The position numbers and the translations under genes are program-made. The notes beneath the pieces are model-generated. The model saw nothing but the letters and a program-made list of their open reading frames with translations, did not search any database and was not told the origin of the DNA. Positions 1-10,976 of a DNA stretch of 64,000 nt are shown piece by piece. The stretch lies in assembly GCA_016802295.1 (NCBI GenBank), contig JAESIW010000180.1, positions 4,013,975 to 4,077,974 of the forward strand. Reading direction: 5' to 3'. Within the stretch, counting starts at the first letter, position 1. Each line of letters opens with the position of its first letter. The DNA comes from Brachionus rotundiformis. Taxonomy: Eukaryota; Rotifera; Eurotatoria; Ploima; Brachionidae.

Positions 1-1945
1 AGGTCCATAAATAATATAACATTTTGCTGTTGCTCTACCAGCATGTGTAATAAGGATATACTTTTAACAAATGAAAAAAATCCTTATCAAGTTATTTCCC
101 AAATGATTAAACAACGAACCCAATCATTTACCACAGTACCAACCAACAAAGATTCAGATATAAATATAAACTCAGTTCTTATCACATCTTTTTTTTTGAT
201 GTCTTTTTTATTCTTAATGCTGATTATTGTTTTGATATTCAAGAAAAAGTGTTTATTTTTTAAGTCCAAATTTGAACAGCCAGTCGTTTTATTTGATAAT
301 GCAAATGGACAGAATATGCCTCATTATATGCCATCATCTGTTCAAACAGCGCCTAACCAAAACTTAACTAATGATTTTTTAAAAGGCAATCACCATCCAA
401 ATGAAGATTTAAGGCTATTGACTCAGCCACTTTTAAATTCAACCAATGACCAAATGTTTGTTCAAAATATAGTGCCGCCAAATTTAGGTGTCCTGCCTGA
501 TTCTATATTCAAATCGAACCAAGTGATGCGTTTTCAAAATGGAATACAAGATGTAGAGATTGTAGAGCGTGAAAATCTGAACGAAATTGAAAATTTCAAA
601 GCAATACTAGAAGAACAATTGCCAAAGAGTAATAAAAAGTCTTCGATTGATGAAATTGATCCCAATGTGATTATTTTGCCGCGTCTTATACGACCATGTG
701 ACATTTTGCTGATTGAAAAAGTATCCCAAGGGCAATTTAGTTCAGTATGGAGAGGCCGCTGCAAAAATAACAACAAGGACGATGATGGAGAGGTTCCAGA
801 ATATGGTATTAAGATATTTTCACAAATGCAAAAAAGTGCATGGTCAAATGAAAAAGACATATACTATTCCCTATCCACCATCAATCCTTACATTCTCACT
901 CATTTTAGCTCTGATGAAAACGAACTGCCAAAAAACCAAACTACTCTAAACCCTAGTTTCATATTTTCTAATAATGAATACTGGATAATTACAGAGTATC
1001 ATCCAAATGGATCATTGTGTGATTTTTTGAAAGTCAATTTTCTTTCATGGTCTCAAATGGTTCACTTAGTTCTCTCAATTTTAGAAGGCTTGGCCTATTT
1101 GCACAGCGAAAGCATTGATTCCAAGAAACAATTTGCCATAGCGCACAGAGATTTGAAGAGCAAAAATATTTTGGTCAAAAAAGATGGCAAAACGTGCTGC
1201 ATAGCCGATTTTGGCCTAGCTCTTAAATTAAGCAATCACAATAAGCTAAATAGCGCTGAAATAAGAAGCAAGGCAATTTTTTAAAAAATTTTCATTTTCT
1301 TTTTAATTATTTTATTTTTATGATGTCTGTATTAGGTTGGTACAAGGCGTTACATGTCGCCTGAATTAATCGAAGGGGCTATTGCGTTCAGCAAAGAAAC
1401 ATTTTTAAGTATAAAAAAGATAAATTATCTCTTCTCCAGGTCTTAGATTATCACGTGATTATTTGATTTTTGTTTTAAGGAATTGACGTCTACGCCTGTG
1501 CACTTGTACTTTGGGAAATTATTTCAAGAGGCGATTTTTATGGTATATGACTTAATTGAATTATTATAAGGCACATTAAACAAATTGTTATGGGCTTTAT
1601 TAATTGCTTTTAAATTAATTTTTGATTTACTTAAGATGAAAAATGTGAATACAAATTGCCATTTGAAGACGAAGTGGGTCAAAATCCATCATTGGAAGAT
1701 ATGAAAGAAATAGTAGTGGATAAGAGTTTTCGGCCAATAATTAGGGAAAACTGGCTCAAGTACCATGTAAATAGAAAATAAAAATTAAAAATAAAATTAA
1801 AAAACATATTTATTTTAAATTTGTTTAGAAAATATCTTCGATTGCTCAAACAATTGAGGAGTGCTGGGACATTGACTTAGACGCGAGAATATCATCGGAA
1901 TGCGCCGTGTCTAGGATTAGGAAAATTAATAAAGAGCTAGATTAA
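1..1945 (+). CDS. ACVR2: Activin/BMP type II receptor serine/threonine kinase, 5' end outside window
   Basis: TGF-beta superfamily type II receptor: binds the ligand outside the cell and phosphorylates type I receptors. Exons 1-1272, 1336-1408, 1480-1542, 1636-1766 and 1829-1945. The frame is open from base 1, and the first codons read FCCCSTSMCN, the cysteine signature that closes the type II ectodomain. The ATG at 43 is therefore internal and the gene starts before the window. Counting from that Met, one transmembrane helix spans about 44-66, followed by basic residues. The kinase begins near residue 216, with YGIKIF (beta-3 lysine), HRDLKSKN (catalytic loop), DFGLAL, then GTRRYMSPE and NPSLEDMKEIV, all typical of the type II subfamily. 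The linker between membrane and kinase is about 150 residues, much longer than in vertebrate ACVR2. Intron 1 has a GC-AG boundary (AAG|GC). ACVR2 versus BMPR2 assignment is by kinase resemblance only. Confidence 0.92.
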
Positions 1946-2648
1946 TTTAGGTCTCGGTCTCATTGGCTTTGGGACAAATCCTCAAAATAAGATGTAACTC
2001 ATTTTTATCATTGGGTTTTTATTTACGAGTTTTTTGTTCGTGTAAATTAAATTTTTAATTAGTTTTTTTTTAATAAAGAACGATTTAATTAATAAAATTT
2101 TAAATAAAAAGTTTATCTATTTTTAAGCTAAGCATTTTGAGTCTAGTTATTTTGTAATCAAATTTCAATTAAAAGTTTATATTAAATGACTAAGTTGAAG
2201 ACGAAACATTAATCATGATGCACGAAGAAATTGGCCAATATCCCAGTTAATTGCAAATGAAAGCATATTTTTTTTCTCAAGCTGAAAATTTCAATTAGCA
2301 AACATAACAAAATTTTTATCAACTTACCTGTGTTGGTATAAAAGAGCTGCATTTTTATTTTTCGTTTGCCAATGGCTCTACAACAACTTTGTTTTTAATT
2401 ATATAATCATAGAGAAATATTTCCAAATTTCCTTCAATTTTCATTTTATAATTTTCTTTAAGATACGCTTGGCTGTCTTGACTACAAAAATCAGATTTTT
2501 ATCTATCTATATTAGAAATTTAGACAAATCCTTAACTTAGATGGCTTACAATTACAATTTCAATCAGATAAATAAATTTTTATCAAGTATATTTGTTTAT
2601 TTCTTATGAATAAAAATATTTATTAAAAAAATAAAAGTGAACCAGATA
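1946..2648. other. Intergenic, no gene seen
   Basis: AT-rich spacer between the receptor stop codon and the RRM-protein start. An AATAAA near 2073 is a plausible poly(A) signal for the receptor transcript. No open frame of note or structured RNA was recognised. Confidence 0.6.
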
Positions 2649-5600
2649 ATGGAGAACGACGCTGAACAGCGTTCTATTCTGATTAGCGGCATTACCCAAG
2701 AGCTTAATATTGAGTCAATATTGAATGCGTTTTCCGACATTAATGTCACTGGTGGCGGAGTGATACAGAGCTATGAATTTTACAGCCCTAATAGGTTGAG
2801 AGTAACCTATTTTTATCAAAAAGGTACTTTTGTCAACCAAATAATAGCTTAAGTTACAAAATTTTAAGATGCTGAAAGAGTACTGTCTCGAGGATCAACG
2901 TACAAGATTGGCAAAATTTATCTCACTGTTTCGAGATTTTCTTATGACTATGAAAGTACTTATTCTTCCAATTCTTCGCTTGTAACTGCCATTGTTAACT
3001 CGAGCCGAGCAAACACCCCTTTGGAGATCATAAAACCCATTGACCAGAAGCGAATTTTGCTCACAAATGTGCCAAGCTCAATTGAAAAAGAATATCTGGA
3101 TCTTTATTTGGAATATTTGAGTGATGAAGTCGAAATCGAAAGAATTGATGTTGGTCAAGAAATAGCCAACTCAATAGTAGTTACATATTCAAAATTTATT
3201 GGTAAATTTAGGGAAAGAGAATTTCGAAAAGAATTTTTTTAAAAGTTAAATTTTAGATTTTGAAAACTTAAAAAAAAAGCACAAGCTTAAGCCAAAAATT
3301 CTAAAAAATACAACTGCTGTACTTCCAGTATATCTTCCAAACACAGTTATCCTTGAATTGGTTGCACACGAAAAGTCTAAAAAGCAATTGGAAAAATTCC
3401 TAAATTCGGAAATATTGGAACTTTATTTTAGTAATAAAAAAAGGTAAAAACTAAGTGACCATTTTTAAAAATAAACAAGAAGATTTTTCTTGATATTTTA
3501 ATTTACGGTTCCGAGTGATTGATTTTGGTTTGTTTTTTCTATTAGCTAAAAGCCATTGATTCATTTGCTGGAGAATTGTTTTCAATTAAAAATCTGTTCA
3601 GCATAAGAAAATTTTTCAAATCAATTTTAATTAAAGATATTTCTCTATTAAAATTTGTAAACTTATTAGTCAAGGCTTAAGTTAAAAAATTTTCTAAAAA
3701 TTAAACAAAACAATCTATTAATTATGTGATTATTCTTTAGATCTGGTGGTAATAATGCAAAAAATGTTACACTTGACTCAAAAAAAAATATTGCCTATGT
3801 ATCATTTGAAAATTTTGAAAGTAAAATATTTATCACCTATAATTAAATTATTAAAAATATAAATAAAATTTTCTTTAGCTGCTAAACAAGTGTGCAATCG
3901 TAAGCATTCAATCAATGGTCTTAATTTGACAGCTAGACTGTATTATGAAAACATTGGTCCTGATCCATTTGGAGTCGAAAGCAAAATTCACACTACCAAA
4001 TTGGCAGATAAAAACAAAACAGAAATAAAAAATGAGCCTGCGAAAATTCCATACAAGACCAAAGAAGACTATCCTGACAACTTATCCGACTCGCAAAGAT
4101 CAACATATACAATCGAATCTGACTTGGCCAATGACCAAAAGAGCAATTCAATAGATAAGCCTAAGGTAAATCTGCCAAGTCTGGATGACCCTATTCTTTC
4201 TTTTGAAGAATACGCAATTTTGAACAATATATCGTTCAAGCCAGATATTGCTTATGGGCCAGAAAATGAAGCCACCCAAAGTTTATTAGAAGGTTTAAAT
4301 GCCAAATTTAAGGTTGAAGCTAGACCCGATGCTCATGTCATAGGCGGAAAAAATAGCCATCAGATTAAAATAAGCCTTCCTCCTACTCCTAAATTAGTTG
4401 GAAAAAATTTGGTATCTGATCCTCACAGCAAGAGACGAGATCAAATTGAGACCAGCTTAAATGTGTACGAGAAAAATCTGGATTCTGATTTTAAGGAAAC
4501 TGAGTCGAAAAAAGGCGATCATGACAAATCTAGGATGGAGAAAAATTTACCAAATATTGGAGAGTTACATGATCTGAAATCTGATCCTCCTAGAGCGGAA
4601 AATTCGGACAATAACAGATTAAATTATGATCATTCTACTGAAAATGAAAAAAAAGAACATTCAACAAATGTTAAAATTAGGTCTAGAAATGAGGAAGAGA
4701 CAATTGGATTTATTCTAGGAGGCTTAAATGGACATCAAGTTAAAGTAGACTCGAACAAAATCAAAGTGAATACAGAAGAAAAAAGGGAAATAAATGGAAA
4801 ACTGGTGGATTTTATTCTAAATAAGGAATCTGAAAAGATGGATGGTTCAAAGTTTGAGCAAAAAGTCGATGCTATCAAACAAATAATCCAGGATCCGCAA
4901 AATAAAAACAGGCCTGATTTAGAGGAATTACTATATGAAAAAAAGAAAATAAAATCAGAAAGTGACCTGGAAAGTGCTGACGAGAAAGAAAAGAATCCAA
5001 CAAATAGTTCGAATATACCAGGTTTTAAATTAGATTCTTTGAAAAATAGTATTGAGGTAAATAGAATAAGATTGGCTACTGTCCCTGATTCAAAACTGAA
5101 TCAAACTATACCATCCAAAGTTCGCCCATTCAAAGTACCACCACCTCCAAAAATTATTCAAAAAGAAGTCCTTAACACCTCGCTCCAGGAAAATACTACT
5201 CTGAAAGATGTAAATTCAAAACCTCTCAAAGTCATACTAAAACCAAGACCATTGTCTTCCATAGATAATAGTCTGTATGAAAAGCAGCAAAATGGTATGG
5301 AAGAAAAAACAAAAAATAACAATCACATTTTGAGCCAGTATGGTAATTCGACCACCGCTGACTCAATTAATAAATTAAATCCAATATTTATCAAATTTTT
5401 AAAAACAAATTCTTATTTACAAGAAGTTCGCCATCTGTATCCAAAGATAAATATAAGTCTAAACGAAAACCAAAAAAGATTGTATTTTTTTGGCGCTCAA
5501 AATCAAGTTTTGCAAGCCAAGAATTTGATTAGCAAAGACTTGGAGTCTATAAAATCAACTGTGGTTAAATTAAATTCCAAACAATTAGCAAATTTTCTTA

Positions 5601-6049
5601 AAAAACCAAGCGCTAGAGAGCGATTAGGAGAAAATTTTAACAAATTTAACAAAGATAATGAGAAATACTCTTTTTTTTACTTTGATGTTTCAGCAAAAAA
5701 AGATAAGGAAGCAGAAGAATACTTGCTTAATATTTACTCGAATTGCCAAAGTGTTATTCCGGCAGTTCATGATTTTATAAACAAAAATGTCATGGTTGGT
5801 CTAAAAGTAGAAATAAACTCGTCTCAATTGAGCAATTCTATCAAGAACGAAGACCAAAAATGGACCAGTTTTTATTGGGATAAATACGAAAATTTAATTG
5901 ATTACAGACTTGAATTTCACAAGATTAAAAACAAGAATTCGGATAAGATTGAGCAAAAATGTTATCTCAAATTGACCGGTTTTAAGGATAATATTGAAAA
6001 TTTTCAAAATGAGCTAGCATCAGTTTATAAGCTTAAAAAAGTTGCTTAA
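2649..6049 (+). CDS. RRM-repeat protein resembling the N-terminal part of PARP14/PARP10
   Basis: Five exons give 981 residues: 2649-2823, 2869-3201, 3257-3443, 3741-3820 and 3879-6049. The ATG at 2649 is chosen because the upstream in-frame codons contain no other ATG. The first about 63 residues form an RRM-like fold with ISGIT, a GGG turn and VTYFYQKDAERVL. A second RRM-like unit starts at KRILLTNVPSSI. A third includes SNKKRSGGNN and AYVSFENFETAKQV, close to the SGGG-type RRMs of PARP14. A long Lys/Glu/Asp/Asn-rich, probably disordered segment follows. The last about 200 residues look globular. I see no macrodomain, WWE domain or ADP-ribosyltransferase motif before the stop, so catalytic activity should not be assumed. 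RNA binding is inferred from the fold. An unrelated multi-RRM protein is the alternative reading. Confidence 0.7.
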
Positions 6050-7463
6050 TATTTTGTTAAAAAAATTGTTTATTATTATTATTATAATTTTTAGTTTTTT
6101 ATTTTTACTTTTGATCAGCTTTTTAAATTGTGTCAAATTATTAGTAGATTTTTTTAAGTGTTTAATTATTCAATTTTACATACTTTTCATGTTATTTTTA
6201 TTTGAACTTATTAGAAATAGTTTTTTTCTCATATTCTAAGTTATTCGACAAACAACTTTTAATGTTTTTGATTCTGAATTTGTAATTTTTTTTGATTCAT
6301 TAAAATATTTTATATTAAGAAGAAACTCAATTTTATAATTATTTTAAATTCTAGTAAAGTTTTGTAGACAGCACTATTTGCAAAGAAATACAAAACTTTA
6401 AGAAATTGTTAGATTTTAAAAACTCTTGACGAGTTAATAGCATCTTTTTACAGGTCAAATCTTATTTAATGCTCTTCTATAAATTTAAAAACCTTCCAAT
6501 ATTGTTAAGATAAAAGATATAAATTTACTATTGAGATTAAGTATTGAACAAATTTGTGAGTAAGACTGGGTCATTCGGTAAGATCAACTTTATAGTAAAT
6601 CATTTTCTTTTAAGAACATTCGAACAACTTTTATTCACTTGATTATAGTATAATGAGTTTTAAATCAAATTTTGACCTCTTGACAAAACTTTTTATTATA
6701 TTTTATACAATTTAAATTCTTATAAATAAAATTTAATACTTTTAAAAATTTTATACTTATTTAAAGCAATTGAGATGTAAATCGTATTATATAAAATAGA
6801 AAATTAAAATTTTTTTGATTGACCAGACACGAATTGAAAAAATAATTAAAAATATTCATTTTCTTTACTAATTGTAAAACATTTTAACATTTATAAAATT
6901 ATCTTATTAGACCTTTTTTTTACATTTCATCGATCTTTTCAATAAAAAGATTTAATCGACATGAACAGGATATATGTAGCTATTTATTTTTTGAACTTCA
7001 ATAATTAAATTCTTATGATTCAATTACTATATCATAAAAATTAAACTTATATCAAAATTTACTTTTTAAAAATCGATTTTAACACATGAATGGGTAAAGT
7101 CCAAATTTTCTATTATGACTAGTAAGAAAATATCATAGCTATAGGGTAGAAAAAAACGATTTAATGATAAGAATCTACCTAAAAATATTTTGTTTATGTA
7201 AAAAATTTTCAAATATCAAAAAATATATTGACTAGGAAATTTAAATCTAATTTTTTACTTGCACTATATTAATATTGAGTATTTTAAATAGTTTAGAAAT
7301 AGAATTTTGGTTAAAGTTATTTTGCAATTTTGCTTTAGACAAAAAAGTTTCCAAAAAATTTAAACTTGATAAATTTATGAAATAAACTAAAAAAATATTT
7401 AAAGAATATTTAATTTAAAATACTTTTTCTAAATTTTATTTGATAGAATATTAATTGAAAAAA
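6050..7463. other. Intergenic, no gene seen
   Basis: About 1.4 kb of strongly AT-biased sequence with T-rich runs just after the RRM gene. No reading frame with protein-like composition, no repeat and no RNA gene was recognised. Confidence 0.6.
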
Positions 7464-10245
7464 ATGTCAAAATCTGAAAGCTGTCCACTTTACAACTGGA
7501 AAGACGTGACTTCTGAATTTAAAAATGTTTGCTCTCAGTTGAACATCGGAGAATTGGTCAAAGAGCCATCGTAAAAATAAAACATTTGATCAAACAATAT
7601 CCGATAATAAATTTATTTAAATATTTGATAGCTTTGGTTTGTTCGAAGCCATGTCTGCAATAGAAATGATGGTAAAACCATGTAAAATTATATTTAAATA
7701 AAAATTTAAAATAACTAAAGGACCCAAAAATGGACGCTGGAATGACTCAAAACCAAACTCAGTCCAAAATAAAATCAATACAACACGGAATTGAAGTATT
7801 TTTAAAAAATTTGTTATAATAAAAAGCTAATTTTATTAAATATAATCGAAGAATAATTTGCTAAAAACTGATAATTTTGATTTAGAAGAAAAATTAGCCA
7901 TTGTTGATAATACTCTACAAAATTTGGTAACTTGGCTCGACGGGTCATCTTTGGCTCAAACTTTATTCACCAACTTGTACCTTCATGATCCCAATATTGT
8001 CCAAGATACCTATATAAAAAATTTCTCATATGCTATTCTAAAAATCACTGATCACATGCGAAATAAAATTAGCATATGTGGCACTTTTGAAGAAGTATTT
8101 GGAAAATAATAATTAATTTTTTTAAATATTTAAATTAAAGGAAGATTTCCAACCTCTTATCTACAACTTTAAATTTGCCGAAGAGATTGCTGATAATACT
8201 CTTTTAAATAATTTAAAAATAACCGAGGATTCCGCGGCTAAACTCTACCGAGTAAGACTGTCAAAATGATTTAATTAAGATTTAATAATTAGAAAATAAT
8301 TAAAGCATCTTAAAGGAGAAACTAAAGGAGAAAATGAGCAAAAAAATGAGGTTTTGTTTTTGAGAGAAAATTTATTAAAATACATTTTTTTATTCTTTTC
8401 AAAGGTAGAAATGGCTTATGGACTGTGGTACAGAATGAGATTTATTAGGTCTTTTTTTTTCCTAATGAGTTTAAATGATGAACATCGAGCGTTTGTAATT
8501 TCTTAAAAAAAAAGGCTAGAATTTTTTTAATACTCAAAAACGTAAGGCGAACAATTCCGAAGAAATAGCCAAGCATATAACAATTTGCTTAGAGTCTTTG
8601 GTAAAAATTAAAGAGACACATGGACTCGGTACACCACCTGAAATGGTCAAAGTTGGAAAAACAAGTAAATATGGTTAATATAAAATAAAAGTAACTAAAA
8701 TTCTTAAATTTAGTGTATCCGGTTGTTACGGGCTTCGAACCAACAATTAACCAGCGTTTACTTCCGCCGACTTTCCCCCGTTTTATTCAAATACATTCTT
8801 TTGAAGCAGCATGTGAATATTTGCACGAGCTTTTATCAAAAATGAACGAACTTACCAAACTTCCCAAGATGAAAACATTCGAGGAAATTTACAATTTTGG
8901 TCTTCATTTCAGTGAAATACAATCAGTTTTTTTAAGATCTATGTTTCAAGTAAAAAAATGAATTTTTTTTACTTAACAATTTTCTCATCTAAAATATCCA
9001 AGTTGGTTGGACTTCCGCGCTTTATGATTGAAAAAGGCATGGTAATGAAAACAATACTTCTAAACAGTGTCCAGAAATTTGTCTCACCGCCCATTTTAAA
9101 TCCCAAGTTTTATTATTTTTTTAAAAATTTTATATACTAATTAAAGATCTATTATACTAATTAAAGATGTCCCGTGAATAATAAGGAAGCTTGTTTACAA
9201 TTGGTGGACAGTTTTTTGGTTAAATGTACCCCTGGGTTTGTTAATTTGTTTCAGATTTTGGGTCACAACAAAGCAAGACAGCGAGAGAAAATGGCTCATG
9301 TTTTTGAAGAGTTTGCTTCTTTCCAAGACGAAGCTGACAACTTGGACAGCATTTTGCACTCATTTTTTGTGCAGCAAAAGCTTTCCTTAGTTCACTATGG
9401 CTGCTTTGGAAGTTGGATATTAAACCATAATTTGACTCTTATGAACCAATTTCTTTTATCTGGCTTTGAACTGCAACTTTTTGCGAAATACGAATGCCAC
9501 TACATTTACTGGTATTTATGTGAAATTATACTTAATTGGCAAATGAGTACTTTAAACCGTGTGGATAATTTTTTGTTGACAAACGAAATAAACTTCTTGC
9601 CAAAGAATGCCAAAAAACCCAAGAAACGAAAGTCCATTTTTGAAAAAGATACTCTTTTGAAAACAGCAGATCGGCACATGTTTTCAGCTTTTTATCAGGT
9701 AAATTATTTTAAGTTTAAGTTTTTTAAATTGAGATAGTTAATTAATGAAATGAAACTAAAACTAGGCGTTCAGGGCATTTCTGATCCAGGGTCTTATTAA
9801 ATCGCCAAACACAGATTTTGATTGCGAAGAATTTCGATACAATCACAGACTAGGTCCGTTCCAGTTTTTTACTGCTCCAGCAGTTTGTTTGTACAATCAA
9901 TTTAAAGACAAAGATGAGTATTTTATCAAAGCATATGAGCTTAATAAGATTTATGGTTTTGCCAAAGATCACTTCGAAATGGCTAAAGGAATTTATGAAA
10001 AGAACCCAGATTGTGTTAATGTAATGGGTCTAGGACTTTTTTTAAAATTAAATTTAAATTTTTGTCTTTTAAGAAAGCTAAAATTGCCAAAAATAATTCT
10101 ATCGTAATGCGTTTGCTCTCAAGTGGTTTAAAAAAGATAGAGGTAATTTTTGATTCTAATAGGCTTATTTTGACCGATAAATATTTTGTAGAAAATTGAG
10201 TTGGACTTCTCTGAAATTGCTTACTTTCCAACAATGCGACTTTAA
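7464..10245 (+). CDS. NAA35: N-alpha-acetyltransferase 35, NatC auxiliary subunit (Mak10)
   Basis: Auxiliary, ribosome-anchoring subunit of NatC, which acetylates N-termini beginning Met-hydrophobic; the catalytic partner is NAA30. Thirteen exons give 677 residues (human about 725): 7464-7570, 7632-7671, 7721-7795, 7852-8094, 8141-8251, 8405-8494, 8547-8664, 8714-8949, 9003-9106, 9167-9698, 9766-10020, 10074-10142 and 10192-10245. All junctions are GT-AG and keep frame. Conserved family blocks in order: FGLFEAMSAIEMM then DPKMDAGM; WLDGSSLAQT; GFEPTINQRLLPPTFPR; KFVSPPILNPK; GHNKARQREKM; NQFLLSGFELQLF then HYIYWYLCE; FRYNHRLGPF; PTMRL at the C-terminus. The acceptor of exon 10 is duplicated (see findings). 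Introns are 46-153 nt. Cytosolic; identification is firm. Confidence 0.96.
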
Positions 10246-10411
10246 AATGACTCTCTGTTGTCATAATCAACAAAATTATAGAATTTTTGAATAAAAATTT
10301 TATTTGAATACGATTTTTAATTTTTAAAATAAAATTTAAAAAAGATTCTTTGAAATCAAAAGTGTCTTGTCTTCAATATCATTTTTTTAAATTTAAAATC
10401 AAATATGCTTA
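10246..10411. other. Short 3' spacer after NAA35
   Basis: AT-rich sequence following the NAA35 stop, containing AATAAA-like strings that may serve polyadenylation. No gene is seen here. The next recognisable item is the LINE fragment on the opposite strand. Confidence 0.5.
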
Positions 10412-10615
10412 ACTCATCGTATCGTCTAGCGCAGCCTTGAAGGCTTCCATGGATATGAATTTTGCAACACTATCAGGCAATCTGTTCCATTGAGGGACTC
10501 CTCTTTTCAAAAAGAAAATATGTTGAGCTGTTGCATTCATAATCCATACCTCTAAAGCCAAAGGTATCTTTGTGGCATGTTCATTCAATGCATTCACATC
10601 TGAAATAACTACCAA
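10412..10615 (-). mobile_element. LINE reverse-transcriptase C-terminal remnant
   Basis: The minus strand carries an open stretch ending in FFLKRGVPQWNRLPDSV and then MEAFKAALD. This is the C-terminal signature of jockey/CR1-like LINE ORF2 proteins, usually written as N-R-V-V-x-x-W-N-x-L-P, then F-K-x-x-L-D. Nothing upstream of it resembles the rest of a reverse transcriptase, so it is a truncated relic. A 5'-truncated insertion would leave exactly this part. Confidence 0.65.
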
Positions 10616-10976
10616 TAGGGTATTAAAATGTCAAATCAGTCTTCAAAACTTAACAAACTTTTAGCTTATCAATATTTTTTTTCCTGAAAATTACATTCTT
10701 AATGTATACGATTTCCTTCTTCTAAAATACGTTTAAACAATTTTTTTTGATTTGGTTTAAATAAAAAAGATAAAATAAATTTCAAATTTATCTTTTGAAA
10801 GACAAAAAAATTAAAATTATTAATTTTACCATATACATAAAAAATATAATCATATTCACAAATTTTAATATATATTTTTTTAGTCGAGTATTCATCCAAA
10901 TTAACTAGTAAATGATAAATTGAAAATATATTTTTGTTTTATTAAGTTTGTTTGAATTTTAAAAATGATATAAAAT

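Noticed and set aside
43..1284. ATG at 43 as the true start of the receptor gene
   Set aside because: The frame is open to base 1 and the upstream codons encode the CCC..CN end of the ligand-binding ectodomain, so the start lies outside the window.
8306..8349. Possible extra NAA35 exon between the exons ending 8251 and starting 8405
   Set aside because: It leaves a phase that would bring a stop into the next exon. Skipping it joins the flanking exons in frame, with the expected protein alignment.
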